The translations under genes were made by a program, and so were the position numbers. Source: Polyangium sp. 15x6 (GTDB lineage: Bacteria; Myxococcota_A; Polyangia; Polyangiales; Polyangiaceae). Taken from it: 46,578 nt of DNA. The stretch is taken from the NCBI RefSeq assembly GCF_029960785.1, contig NZ_JASBQE010000093.1, positions 1 to 46,578 on the forward strand, read 5' to 3'. Under the pieces are notes generated by a model. The model did not search any database and was not told where the DNA came from. It saw nothing but the letters and a program-made list of their open reading frames with translations. The stretch's first letter is position 1; every line of letters starts with the position of its first letter. This document shows positions 7,183 through 15,730 of the stretch, in pieces.

Positions 7183-10100
7183 TCAGCGCCCCGCGGCGGC
7201 GCGTGTCTCGAGGAGCGCCCGCGCGGGCCCCGGATCCTCGCCGTTCGCGTCGAGCCACGCGGCCCACGCGCCGCAGAATCGGCGGAAGGCGTCGAGGTAC
7301 TCCGCATTCTTCGGTTCGAGCTCGAGCCCCCGCTGGAAATGCCGAGCCGCGCGATCGAAATCCCCGGGGCGCGCCCGTCCTTTCCGCGCGGCCGAGCGCG
7401 CCTCCGTGCTGCGCGCCTCGCCGAGAAAGACATGGGCCTGCGCGGCGCGAGGGTTTCGCGCGATCGCCTCTTCGAGCGCTGAAAAGGCTCGCCGGAGGGT
7501 CGAGGTCGGATCACGCCCGCGCGACGATTCGTATTCGGCGAGGACCGCGTGGGCCATGCCGAGGTTCGACCAGAAATCGGCCTCCCCGGGGATTCGTTCG
7601 AGGGCCTGCTCCAGCGCGTCGACGGCGGCGCGCACGCTCGGCTCGGGGTTTTCCCCGCGGGCACGCTCCGCCATGGCGCGCCGCACGAGCGCGAATCCCT
7701 TGTTGCTGTACGCGTATCCCTGATCCGGGGCGACGAGGATGGCCTGCTCGAAGGCTCGCTCGGCTTCGGCGAGCAGCGGCACGGGATCGAGCCCGCGCGC
7801 GGAGGCCACCCGGGCCTGTTCGACCAGGACCGCCCCCACGCCGTTGTGCAAATGCGGGAGCCTGGGATTGACGGTGAGCCCCGCCCGATACGTCGCGAGC
7901 GCCTGCCCGAGCAGCGGCCCGGGATCCTCCCCGCGTCCTTCTTTCCGTTTCGCGAGGAGCGCGTGGATCTCGCCCCCGTAAAAATAGGGGACGATATGCT
8001 GGGGGTTTTTCGCCCGACCCCTCTCGAGCGCGGCCAGGGCCTCGCGCAGGTCGCCCTCGGGATCCGCCGCGCCCGGCTGCGAGGCGCGCGCGAATGCATT
8101 GATGGCCAGGTTCAGCCAGACGTCGCTTCCCCGCGGGTCGAGGTCGATCGCTCTTCGGTAGGCGTCGATCGCCTGGCCGCGGTGCAGGTCCGCGGGGAGG
8201 CCGACCTGGTCCTCGTAATCGGCCCATATCTTGTGGATCAGGCCGACGTGGACGTGAAAGTCGTAATCGTGGGCGTCCGGGCGGATCTCGTTCGAGATCT
8301 CGAGCGCCTTGGCGAGTTTTCTCCGCGGGTCGACGTTCTTGCTCTGGAGGTGCTCTCCCCATTGCCGGTAGCCGCGCGCGATCTCCAGCTCGGCGTCCGG
8401 GCCCCCGGTCGGGGAGAAGGCAGCGCGCTCGGCGAACCGGATTCCGTCCGCGAGGAGGGGCTCGATGTCGCGCCCCTGGTTGTTCCGGTATTCGGCGAGG
8501 CTCCGGCGGAGGCGCGCTTCGAGCAGGAGGGAGGGGGCATGGTCGGGCGCGGCGCGTAATGCGCGATCGGCCGCGGCGACGCCCCGCTCGAACGGCGGAT
8601 CGACGTCTCCTCCGCCATAAAGCTCGATCACCAGCGCGGCGTACTCGAGCTCGCCGAGCGCCGCATGCACGGCGGGTACGCTCTCGCCGACCGCGGCCGC
8701 AGCGGCATACGCGCGCCGCGAAGCCTCCAGATCGGCGCGCATGAGCTCGAGCCTACCCTCGCGCCTCCGCTCGAGCGCCCTTCCGAGGAGGACATCCCCG
8801 CGGAGCAGGGGTGCCTCGTAAAACCACGGGAGCCCGTCGCCGAGCGCGTCGAGGCGGGAGAGCGCGTCGTCGTTGCGCCCCTCGTAGAACGCGAGGAGCG
8901 CGGCCACGTACGCGGTCGAGGGGACCTCCGCGCCCTCGCTCCGGGCGAGGAACGTGATGGCAGGATCGCGATGGCGGCGCTCGACCTCGCGCCTCTTTTC
9001 CTCGCGCTGCTCCGCGTTGTGAATGCGCTCCGCGTCGAGGAGACCGCGCTGATAGAGGCGACCATGGACGAGCGCCAGCGCGTAAGCCACGCGGGGCTCA
9101 TGGTCGTCGTGCTGCCACGAAAGCAGAAGGTAGTGCCGCGCCGTCGTGTCGTCGTCGAGCGCGAGAAAACCTCGCCCGAGGGCGTAGTACCCCGGCCCCG
9201 CCATCGAGGGGCCGGCGTCCCGCACCTCGGCCTCGAGCTCCGCCATGCTCGCGCGAATGCGCTCCCTGTCCGCGCGGACATCGTGCAAGGGGGCGAGCGC
9301 CGAGTACCGGGCCATGGCCTCGATGTGCTCCGCGAGGGCGGTATAACGCCGGGCGAGCCGCTCGCGCTCGCTCGCCTCCCGTCGGGTATGAATGCCCCAG
9401 CCGAGGGCCACGAGCACCGCCACGAGCGCGACCGCCGCCGCGGCGACGAGCCGCCGGTGCTTCCGCGCCCTCTTGCGCAGGCGATAGAGCGGCCCCGCGC
9501 GCCGCGCCAGGACCGGCTCGCCGTCGAGGAAGCGCTCGAGGTCCTCCGCGAAGGCGCGCGCGGAGTCGTATCGATCGGAGCGGTCCTTTTCGAGGCATTT
9601 CAGGACGATGGCCTCGATGTCGGCCGGGATGCGGGGATCGATGTCCCGCGGCCGGCGCGGCTCCACGTGGGCGATGTTCGAAAGGACCTCGAGCGGATGG
9701 TCGCCGGGGATGGGCGGCGCTCCCGTGAGGAGGGCATGGAGCGTGGCCCCCAGCGAATACACGTCCGAGCGGCGGTCGAGCTTGCTGGCCTCGCCGGAGG
9801 CCTGCTCGGGCGACATGTAATGCGGTGTTCCGCGAATCGTGCCGGTCTCGGACGCGCCCTCGTGCGAGGAGCGCGCCAGGCCGAAATCCATCACGTACGG
9901 CCGGAGCTCTCCTTCCTCCGTGCGCTCGACCATGATGTTCGAGGGCTTGAGATCCCGGTGGATGAGCCCTGCCTTGTGGGCCTCGTGGACGCCCAGGGCG
10001 GCGCCGCGGACGAGCATGGCCTTCTGCTCGACCGTGAGCTCGTCGACGAGGCCCGAGAGCGGCCTGCCGTCGATGTACTGCATGGCAATGTAGATCTTGC

Positions 10101-10419
10101 CGTCGATCTCGCCGACCTCGTAGACCTTGCAGACGCGCTCGTGATCGACGCGCGCCTGCGCGCGCGCCTCGAGGACGAACCGCCGCGGGAGCTCGGGGTC
10201 GTCCCCGCGGACGAACTTGAGGGCGACGTCCCGCGAGAGGCGCAGGTCGCGGGCGAGGAACACCCGACCCATACCGCCCTGGCCGAGGAGGCGAATGGGC
10301 TGATATCGATCCCAGCCGTGGACGGGGCCGTCCTCGGGCGACGCGGGGCGCACCGCGCCCGGCTGCAGCGTGGCGTCGAGCGAGTGAGGAGCCACCTCCG
10401 CCGTGTCGGGATCCGGCAA
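7183..10419 (-). CDS. Transmembrane Ser/Thr protein kinase with C-terminal TPR region
   Basis: The 1078-aa protein has a cytoplasmic kinase domain at about 39-288: Gly-rich loop GQGGMGRV 46-53, Lys68 in 'VALKF', catalytic loop HRDLKPSN 144-151, DFG 168-170, and 'GTPHYMSPEQ' in the activation segment. All key residues are present. One membrane helix (about 314-333) follows a basic stretch, then a long alpha-helical region to the C-terminus with recurrent TPR-like units ('YSNKGFALVRRAM', 'FWSNLGMAHAVLAEY', 'AQAHVFLGEAR'). This fits a sensor or scaffold kinase typical of myxobacteria. The start must be TTG at 10419: an in-frame stop lies just upstream and GGGAGG is correctly spaced. The gene follows the quinone oxidoreductase gene by 12 bp, and the ribosome binding site adjoins that gene's stop codon, so coupling is likely. 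Confidence 0.92.
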   Translation of the reverse strand: MPDPDTAEVAPHSLDATLQPGAVRPASPEDGPVHGWDRYQPIRLLGQGGMGRVFLARDLRLSRDVALKFVRGDDPELPRRFVLEARAQARVDHERVCKVYEVGEIDGKIYIAMQYIDGRPLSGLVDELTVEQKAMLVRGAALGVHEAHKAGLIHRDLKPSNIMVERTEEGELRPYVMDFGLARSSHEGASETGTIRGTPHYMSPEQASGEASKLDRRSDVYSLGATLHALLTGAPPIPGDHPLEVLSNIAHVEPRRPRDIDPRIPADIEAIVLKCLEKDRSDRYDSARAFAEDLERFLDGEPVLARRAGPLYRLRKRARKHRRLVAAAAVALVAVLVALGWGIHTRREASERERLARRYTALAEHIEAMARYSALAPLHDVRADRERIRASMAELEAEVRDAGPSMAGPGYYALGRGFLALDDDTTARHYLLLSWQHDDHEPRVAYALALVHGRLYQRGLLDAERIHNAEQREEKRREVERRHRDPAITFLARSEGAEVPSTAYVAALLAFYEGRNDDALSRLDALGDGLPWFYEAPLLRGDVLLGRALERRREGRLELMRADLEASRRAYAAAAAVGESVPAVHAALGELEYAALVIELYGGGDVDPPFERGVAAADRALRAAPDHAPSLLLEARLRRSLAEYRNNQGRDIEPLLADGIRFAERAAFSPTGGPDAELEIARGYRQWGEHLQSKNVDPRRKLAKALEISNEIRPDAHDYDFHVHVGLIHKIWADYEDQVGLPADLHRGQAIDAYRRAIDLDPRGSDVWLNLAINAFARASQPGAADPEGDLREALAALERGRAKNPQHIVPYFYGGEIHALLAKRKEGRGEDPGPLLGQALATYRAGLTVNPRLPHLHNGVGAVLVEQARVASARGLDPVPLLAEAERAFEQAILVAPDQGYAYSNKGFALVRRAMAERARGENPEPSVRAAVDALEQALERIPGEADFWSNLGMAHAVLAEYESSRGRDPTSTLRRAFSALEEAIARNPRAAQAHVFLGEARSTEARSAARKGRARPGDFDRAARHFQRGLELEPKNAEYLDAFRRFCGAWAAWLDANGEDPGPARALLETRAAAGR

Positions 10420-10431
10420 TGCAACCTCCCG

Positions 10432-11406
10432 TCAAACCACGAGCACGAGCTTCCCGGTGCTCGCGCGGCCCGCGAGATCCCGGTGCGCCTCGGCTGCGTC
10501 TTCGAGGGGATAGGTCTTGCCCACGATCACGCGCAGCGCGCCCTCCGCGGCTGCGGCGGCGAGCTCGGCGAGCGGCGGCGCGCAGAGCTCGCGCCGCTTG
10601 ATCAGGGGCGTCATGTAATAGCCGGTGATGGTCAGGTTCTTGTGCATGAGCCCGACTGGCTCCACCGTCCCGCGCACGTCTGCCGTCGCGGCGCCGTACA
10701 CGACCATCCGGCCCATCGGCGCGAGACAGGCGAGGCTCCGCTTGTACACGTCCGTGCCGCCCAGCATTTCGAGCACCACGTCCACCCCTTCCTTCACGGC
10801 CGAACGAATCTGCGTGGCGAAATCGTCTTCCCGGTAGTTCACCACGAGGTCCGCGCCGAGGGAGCGCACGAGATCTGCCTTCGCCGGCGAGCCCACCGTG
10901 CCTGCGACGAACGATGCCCCGAGCCGCCGCGCGATTTGCACCGCGAGCGTCCCGACGCCGCCCGCCGCCGCGTGCACGAGCACCTTTTCCCCGGGCGCGA
11001 GCCTGCCCGAGAGTGTGAGCACGTGGTGCGCCGTCAGGCCCTGCACCGGCAACGCCGCGGCCTGCTCGTAGGACAATCCTGCCGGGATCGGATAGACGCT
11101 GTAGGCCGGCGCGACCATTCGCTCGGCATAGGCACCGTCGCCGAGGGCCATCACGCGGTCGCCCACGCGGACCTCGGTCACGCCTTCGCCGACGGCGAGC
11201 ACCTCGCCTGCGGCTTCCATGCCTGGGATCGCCGGAAATGTGGGGCGGATGAAGTATTGCCCCTTCGTGAACATCGTATCGGCGTAATTGAGGCCGACGG
11301 CGCGGACGGCGATGAGGACCTGGCCCGGCTTCGGCGTGGGCTCGGGCGCGTCCTCGACGCGGAGGACGTCGGGGCCGCCGAGGGCGTGGAATCGAATGGC
11401 TCGCAT
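10432..11406 (-). CDS. Zinc-independent NADPH:quinone oxidoreductase (MDR family)
   Basis: The 324-aa protein matches quinone oxidoreductases of the medium-chain dehydrogenase/reductase superfamily. Its N-terminal GroES-like domain contains 'GLNYADTMFTKGQY' and 'PAIPGMEAAGEV'. The NADPH-binding Rossmann motif 'AAAGGVGTLAVQIARRLGA' is in the middle, and the C-terminus has 'AHRDLAGRASTGKLVL', a family hallmark. Structural and catalytic zinc ligands are absent, as expected for this branch. It probably reduces quinones or related enones with NADPH in the cytosol. It is the first gene of a two-gene minus-strand unit with the kinase. Confidence 0.92.
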   Translation of the reverse strand: MRAIRFHALGGPDVLRVEDAPEPTPKPGQVLIAVRAVGLNYADTMFTKGQYFIRPTFPAIPGMEAAGEVLAVGEGVTEVRVGDRVMALGDGAYAERMVAPAYSVYPIPAGLSYEQAAALPVQGLTAHHVLTLSGRLAPGEKVLVHAAAGGVGTLAVQIARRLGASFVAGTVGSPAKADLVRSLGADLVVNYREDDFATQIRSAVKEGVDVVLEMLGGTDVYKRSLACLAPMGRMVVYGAATADVRGTVEPVGLMHKNLTITGYYMTPLIKRRELCAPPLAELAAAAAEGALRVIVGKTYPLEDAAEAHRDLAGRASTGKLVLVV

Positions 11407-11429
11407 GGCGCGAGCCTAGCAGCAGTTCG

Positions 11430-12311
11430 TCACCGCTGGCGAGGCGCTCGTAGCCCGAGTGCGTGCGACAGCGCTGCGGCCAGGGTCCCGAACGTGAGCA
11501 GGCTGCTCGTGTCGATCCCGAGCTCGACCATGGTCGAGGCGATGGCCGGCCGGATGCCGGACACGAGGCAGTCGCTCCCGAGCAGCCTCGCGGCGTGGAC
11601 GAGCGAGAAGACGTGCGACGCCGTGTTCGTATCGATGTCGGCCACGCCCGTCAGATCGAGGATCGTCACGCGCGCCGCCGATTGCACGATGGATTCGAGC
11701 AGCTTACCCATCATCATGGCGGCGCGGCCGGCGTCGATCTGCCCGATGACGGGCAGGAGGAGGACCCCCTCGGCGACTTGCAGGATCGGCGTCGAGAGCG
11801 CCCGGACCGCCTCGTTTTGCGCGTGGAGGGCCGCCTCGGCTTGACGGCGCTCGGCCATTTCCTGCTCGAGCTGCCGATATCGCTCTTCGAGCTCGCTCTG
11901 CGACGCGCGCAGCTCCGTCTCGAGCTCGTGCTGCTCGGTGACGTCGCGCGCCACGAAGTAAATGCGACCCTCCGTCGGCACGCACGTCCAATGGATCCAT
12001 CGGTAAGAACCGTCTTTGCAGCGATAACGGTTCTTGAAGGTGAAGAGCTCCCTCCCGCGGCCGAGATCGGCCGCGACCTCGGCCGTTTTTGCCTGATCGT
12101 CCGGATGCACGAACGCGAGGAACGGGGATCCGCAGAGCTCGGCGAGCGTGTGGCCGAGGCGGCTTTCCCAGGAGGGGGAGAGCTCCAGGAAGTAACCTTC
12201 CATATTGGCGATCCCCAGGAGGTCGGGCGACAGCTCGAAGAGGCGTCGATAAGGGTCCTGCACCGCTTCACCCACGTTGGACGCTGCCCCGCCCTCTCGA
12301 TTCTCGTGCAT
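11430..12311 (-). CDS. PAS-STAS regulatory protein, RsbR-like
   Basis: The 293-aa protein has a PAS domain at about 20-128 ('ELSPDLLGIANMEGYFLELSP', 'KDGSYRWIHW', 'DVTEQHELE'), a coiled-coil linker at about 128-172, and a C-terminal STAS domain at about 175-288. The STAS part closely resembles RsbR proteins of the stressosome ('ILDLTGVADIDTNTA', 'RLLGSDCLVSGIRPAIASTM'). Thr228 and Thr260 align with the two phosphorylated threonines recalled for Bacillus RsbRA. A PAS input suggests a redox- or light-type signal. The partner RsbS/RsbT proteins are not nearby. The start at 12311 excludes upstream frame that is antisense to the flavoprotein gene; its ribosome binding site is weak. It is divergent from that flavoprotein. 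Confidence 0.88.
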   Translation of the reverse strand: MHENREGGAASNVGEAVQDPYRRLFELSPDLLGIANMEGYFLELSPSWESRLGHTLAELCGSPFLAFVHPDDQAKTAEVAADLGRGRELFTFKNRYRCKDGSYRWIHWTCVPTEGRIYFVARDVTEQHELETELRASQSELEERYRQLEQEMAERRQAEAALHAQNEAVRALSTPILQVAEGVLLLPVIGQIDAGRAAMMMGKLLESIVQSAARVTILDLTGVADIDTNTASHVFSLVHAARLLGSDCLVSGIRPAIASTMVELGIDTSSLLTFGTLAAALSHALGLRAPRQR

Positions 12312-12434
12312 TTCTACCCGTTCGTCTGCGGTAAATCCCCCAAATGCGGATGCTAGGACGGCGCTCGAAGCCCTGTCAAGGCGCCTCGCGCGAAAAAGGA
12401 AACGCCCGCGTGCGTGGCGTACGTGCGCATACCG

Positions 12435-12452
12435 GGAGATCTCGACATCTCC
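12435..12452. promoter_or_regulatory. Short inverted repeat upstream of the flavoprotein gene
   Basis: GGAGATCTCGACATCTCC is an inverted repeat of 6 bp with a 6-bp spacer, in the 216-bp gap between the divergent starts at 12311 and 12528. Size and place would suit an operator, but a chance hit in GC-rich DNA is possible. Confidence 0.25.
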
Positions 12453-12527
12453 GTGGCCTCGGCGCGTGCGCGTGATTCCTTTTCCTCGCCTCGGCTGGCG
12501 GGCGGGTGTACCCTCGTGGGCAGCATC

Positions 12528-14066
12528 ATGGCCTCCACCACGCGACGCGCCCTCGTGATCGGGACCGGTACGGGCGGCCTCGCGTCCGCTGCGTTCCTCG
12601 CCAAGGACGGCTTCGACGTACTCGCGCTCGATGCGAGCGCCGAGCTCGGTGGCTATCTCGCGCCGTTTTCGCGGGACGGATTCGTGTTCGACCAGGGGCT
12701 GCACTACGTCGGCGCGTGCCGCCCCGGCCAGCTCGTCCACGACCTGCTCCAGTCCGTCGGCGTCGACGCCGGCGAGCTCTTCTGCGAGCTCGATCCCGAC
12801 GGATTCGACCTGTATCGATTTCCCGAACACGATATCCGGGTTTGTCGGCCCCTCGCCGCCTACCGCGAGCGCCTCGCCGAGCTCTTTCCGGACGAAACGA
12901 AGGGCCTGCGCCAGTTCTTCGGTTGGCTCGACGGCGCGGCCCGGATGCACGACGCGCTCGCCCGGGGCATCCTCGGCCGCCCCGTCCTCACCGATCTGGT
13001 CGCGCTCACGGGCGTCCCTTCGCTCTTGCAATGGAGCCAGCGACCTTTGCGCGAGCTCATCGAGCAGAGCACGGAAAACCCGCGCCTGCGTGCGGTGCTC
13101 GGCGGTCAATCCGGCGCGTGGGCCTTGCCGCCCTCGCGCGTGGTCGGGCTCGCGGCGCTGCTCTACATGGCCCATTTCAGCGACGGCGCGTTCTTCCCGC
13201 GCGGCGGCGGCGGGGGCCTGCGCGACGCGCTCGTGCGCGCGGCCGAGGCGAAAGGCGCGCGATTCCGCACGCGCGCCCTCGTCGAGCGTATCGAGACCGA
13301 GCGCGGCCGCGTCACCGGGGTCGTCCTCATGGGAGGCGAGCGCATCGAGGCCGATATCGTGGTTTCCGCGATCGATCCCACGATCACCCTGGGCCGGCTC
13401 GTCTCCGCTTCGGATCTGCCGACCTCGCTCCGGCGCAAGGCGGCCGTGATCGAGCCCTCCATGGCGACGTTCCAGATATGGCTCGGCCTGCGCCGGGACG
13501 TGCGCGCCTACGGGTTCGGCGCGCAAAACGTGTGGCTTTATCCGTCCTACGACGTCGAGGAGGGTTTTTCCGCGCGATTCACGGGAAGACTCCCGCCGCG
13601 GCCGATGCTGTTCGTCTCGCCGACCTCGCTCAAGGATGCGAGCGGCGCGCTCGCCCCGGAGGGGAGCTCGTCGCTCGTCGTGCTCACGTACGTGCCGCAC
13701 GCGCGTTTCCGCAAATGGCAATCGCTCCCGGAGGGCGAGCGGGGGCCCGCGTATGTGGCCTATCGCGACGAGATCGCGCGGTGGATGCTGAAGGAGCTCG
13801 ACGCGCGGTACCCAGGGCTCGTGCGCGACGTGGTCGTCCAAACGTACGGCACGCCGCTCACGGCGGCGGATCGGACGCGCGCCGTGCATGGCGCGCCGTT
13901 CGGCCCGGCGATGACGCTCTCGCAATGGGGGCCCAAGGGATTCCGCACGCGCACGCCCGTGACGGGCCTGTATCTCGCGGGCTCCGGCGTCTTCGGCGGC
14001 GGCGTGGCCCCGTGCCTTTTGTCCGGGCTCGCGGCGTCGTTCATGGCGAAGCTCGCGCCGCGGTGA
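12528..14066 (+). CDS. FAD-dependent oxidoreductase, phytoene desaturase/retinol saturase-like
   Basis: The 512-aa protein starts with a dinucleotide-binding motif ('VIGTGTGGLASAAFLAKDGFDVLALDAS'), where Asp replaces the more usual Glu at the end of strand 2. It ends with the FAD-contacting block 'RTRTPVTGLYLAGSGVFGGGVAPCLLSG' seen in carotenoid desaturases, carotenoid isomerases and retinol saturases. It probably acts on a polyene or isoprenoid lipid. No carotenoid genes are nearby, so the substrate is open. The ATG at 12528 lies three codons into the readable protein; the ORF continues upstream to a GTG at 12414, but those residues are not family-like. It is divergent from the PAS-STAS gene, which might regulate it. 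Confidence 0.85.
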   Translation: MASTTRRALVIGTGTGGLASAAFLAKDGFDVLALDASAELGGYLAPFSRDGFVFDQGLHYVGACRPGQLVHDLLQSVGVDAGELFCELDPDGFDLYRFPEHDIRVCRPLAAYRERLAELFPDETKGLRQFFGWLDGAARMHDALARGILGRPVLTDLVALTGVPSLLQWSQRPLRELIEQSTENPRLRAVLGGQSGAWALPPSRVVGLAALLYMAHFSDGAFFPRGGGGGLRDALVRAAEAKGARFRTRALVERIETERGRVTGVVLMGGERIEADIVVSAIDPTITLGRLVSASDLPTSLRRKAAVIEPSMATFQIWLGLRRDVRAYGFGAQNVWLYPSYDVEEGFSARFTGRLPPRPMLFVSPTSLKDASGALAPEGSSSLVVLTYVPHARFRKWQSLPEGERGPAYVAYRDEIARWMLKELDARYPGLVRDVVVQTYGTPLTAADRTRAVHGAPFGPAMTLSQWGPKGFRTRTPVTGLYLAGSGVFGGGVAPCLLSGLAASFMAKLAPR

Positions 14067-14073
14067 ACCTGAG

Positions 14074-14383
14074 CATTGGTCTCGTCTGGGAGGCGTTTCG
14101 CTGGGGCGTTGCCCCAGGCCCCACCGGGGCTATCCGCCCCTGGACCCGGACCAGCGCAAGCGCTGGACCCGGGGTCGATGAACTGCGCGATGCGCAGTTC
14201 ATCGAACAGGCGGAGGAACGAGCCCTGCCAACCGAGACAGCCGCGCTGACCTTTCGATCGGCAACGTTGTCCCTGGTCTTCCACCCTCGGTCCAGGCCGT
14301 GCCTGGTCCGGGTCGAGGGGCGGATAGCCCCCGCGGGGTCCGGGGCAGCGCCCCGGCGCGGCGACCCAAAGAAGAGACCAATG
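14074..14383. repeat. Hairpin-cluster repeat, copy C: two modules back to back with terminal inverted repeats
   Basis: The element is about 310 bp with perfect 10-bp ends, CATTGGTCTC (14074-14083) and GAGACCAATG (14374-14383). The left module points left: stem 4 CTGGGGC/GCCCCAG 14101-14117, stem 3 GGGGC/GCCCC 14126-14140, stem 2 CCAGCG/CGCTGG 14151-14166, stem 1 14175-14188 with 14192-14205. The right module points right and lacks the left arm of stem 1; its stems 2-4 lie at 14292-14306, 14317-14331 and 14340-14356. The spacer (about 14224-14265) resembles that of copy D. It holds no ORF of note and fills most of the 416-bp gap before the efflux operon. Confidence 0.85.
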
Positions 14384-14420
14384 GTCAGGCGGTGAGCGGG
14401 GTGGGTTCGGCGCCGCGTTT

Positions 14421-14451
14421 CTGAGAATTCTCTCAGGATCCCCTCAGGATC
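14421..14451 (+). promoter_or_regulatory. Candidate response-regulator binding repeats upstream of the efflux operon
   Basis: A perfect inverted repeat CTGAGA-ATTC-TCTCAG (14421-14436) runs into two direct copies of CTCAGGATC (14432-14440 and 14443-14451) with an 11-bp period. OmpR-family regulators commonly bind tandem repeats about one helical turn apart. The block ends about 30 bp before the first gene of an operon that encodes such a regulator, so autoregulation is likely (inference). Confidence 0.5.
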
Positions 14452-14482
14452 TCCTCCGGGGGGTGGCGCTAGGGTCCGTCGC

Positions 14483-15730
14483 ATGAGCTTCTGGCTCGCG
14501 CTCCCGATCGCCGCGAACGTCGCGCTCGCGGCCACGACGCCCGCGAAGGAACTCTCGTTCGACGAGGCCATCGGCCTGTCCGTCGAGACGCCCGACGTGC
14601 GCGGCGCCGAGCGCGCCGTGGCCACGAAACACGCGCTCGGCGCCCGGATCTCGGGAATGACCGAGAACCCGCAAATCTACGTGCAGCCGGGATTCCGCGT
14701 CCTGCCCACGCCGAACCAGGGGGTCGAGATCCAGGCGAGCGTGACGCAATCGTGGAACCTCGCGGGGTTGTCCTCGGCCCGCAAAACCGCGGCGCGCGTC
14801 GAGGAAGAGGAGCTCTCGGCCGGCGCGCGCGCTCTCGCGCTCACGCAGCGGCTCGAGGCGGCGCGGGCGTGGATCGACCTCTGGGCGGCCGAGCGCGTGC
14901 TCGAAGTGGCCACGCGGGAAGCGGCGCTCGCCGGGGAGTTCACGCGGCTCGTGGAGAAGGCGGCGCAGGCCTCCGCGGCGACGAAGGCGGACGCGGCCGA
15001 CGCGCGCGCGTACCACGCCGAGGCGCGCCTCGGGGTGATCGGGGCCGAGGGCGAGGTGTTCGAGCGCGGGCTCGGGCTCTCGCGGGCGCTCGCCGCGGGC
15101 GCGCAGCCGCTCGGCGCGCGCGGGGATCTGCCGGTGCCCGTGTTGCCTTCCGGAGCGGGCCTGCGTGATGTGCTGAAGCGCGCGGCGACGCTGCCGTCCG
15201 TGCAACAGAAGTCGCTCGCGGCGCGGGTCGAGCGCGCGCGCGAGGCCGAGGAGAAGGCCGCGCGCGGGACGTCGCTCTCGCTCGGCGTGTACGTGCAGCG
15301 GGATTCGCCCGGCGGGCTCGTGGGGTACGGCGCCGTCGGGCTCACGCTTCCGCTCTTCAACCGTGGCGAGCGCGAGCGCAGCGTGACGGCCGCGCGCGCG
15401 GTCGAGCTCGAAGGCGAGACGAAGCGCGAGGAGGCGAACGCATCGGCCGACGTGGCGATGGGGATCCACGAGGTCGAGCACACGCAGGACATCGTGGACA
15501 CGCTCGCCGGCGCGATCTTGCCGGCGCTCACGGAGGGGCTCGCGGCGCGGGTGCGGCTCTTCGAGGCGGGCGAGGGGACGATGCTGGAGGTGATCACGGC
15601 GCGCAGGAACGTCGCGGCCGCGCAGAGCCGGCTCGAGCGCGCGCGGGCAGCCAACGCGTGGGCGCGCGTGAAGTTGTGGCTCTGGCTCTCGGCGATGGAC
15701 GACGGGAAGAAGCAGGAGAAGGCGCGATGA
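14483..15730 (+). CDS. TolC/CusC-type outer-membrane factor of an RND efflux system
   Basis: The 415-aa protein has a signal peptide (residues 1 to about 17) and two related long helical halves with strand segments, the plan of the outer-membrane efflux protein family. Examples are 'AARAWIDLWAAERVLEVATREAALAGEF' and the second-half motif 'GYGAVGLTLPLFNRGERERS'. It would form the trimeric exit duct through the outer membrane for the adaptor and pump encoded next. The stop codon overlaps the next start (ATGA at 15727), the first of four such overlaps. The DNA just upstream carries candidate regulator sites and repeat copy C. Assignment to heavy-metal efflux rests on the pump. Confidence 0.9.
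   Translation: MSFWLALPIAANVALAATTPAKELSFDEAIGLSVETPDVRGAERAVATKHALGARISGMTENPQIYVQPGFRVLPTPNQGVEIQASVTQSWNLAGLSSARKTAARVEEEELSAGARALALTQRLEAARAWIDLWAAERVLEVATREAALAGEFTRLVEKAAQASAATKADAADARAYHAEARLGVIGAEGEVFERGLGLSRALAAGAQPLGARGDLPVPVLPSGAGLRDVLKRAATLPSVQQKSLAARVERAREAEEKAARGTSLSLGVYVQRDSPGGLVGYGAVGLTLPLFNRGERERSVTAARAVELEGETKREEANASADVAMGIHEVEHTQDIVDTLAGAILPALTEGLAARVRLFEAGEGTMLEVITARRNVAAAQSRLERARAANAWARVKLWLWLSAMDDGKKQEKAR

Noticed and set aside
8665..11844. Long plus-strand open frame opposite the kinase and quinone oxidoreductase genes
   Set aside because: Same shadow effect; it runs across two real minus-strand genes and has no recognisable motif.
14074..14383. Search for a transposase inside the repeat elements
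   Set aside because: No open frame in copies C, D or F exceeds a shadow length or shows a DDE, HUH or recombinase motif; at most they are non-autonomous.
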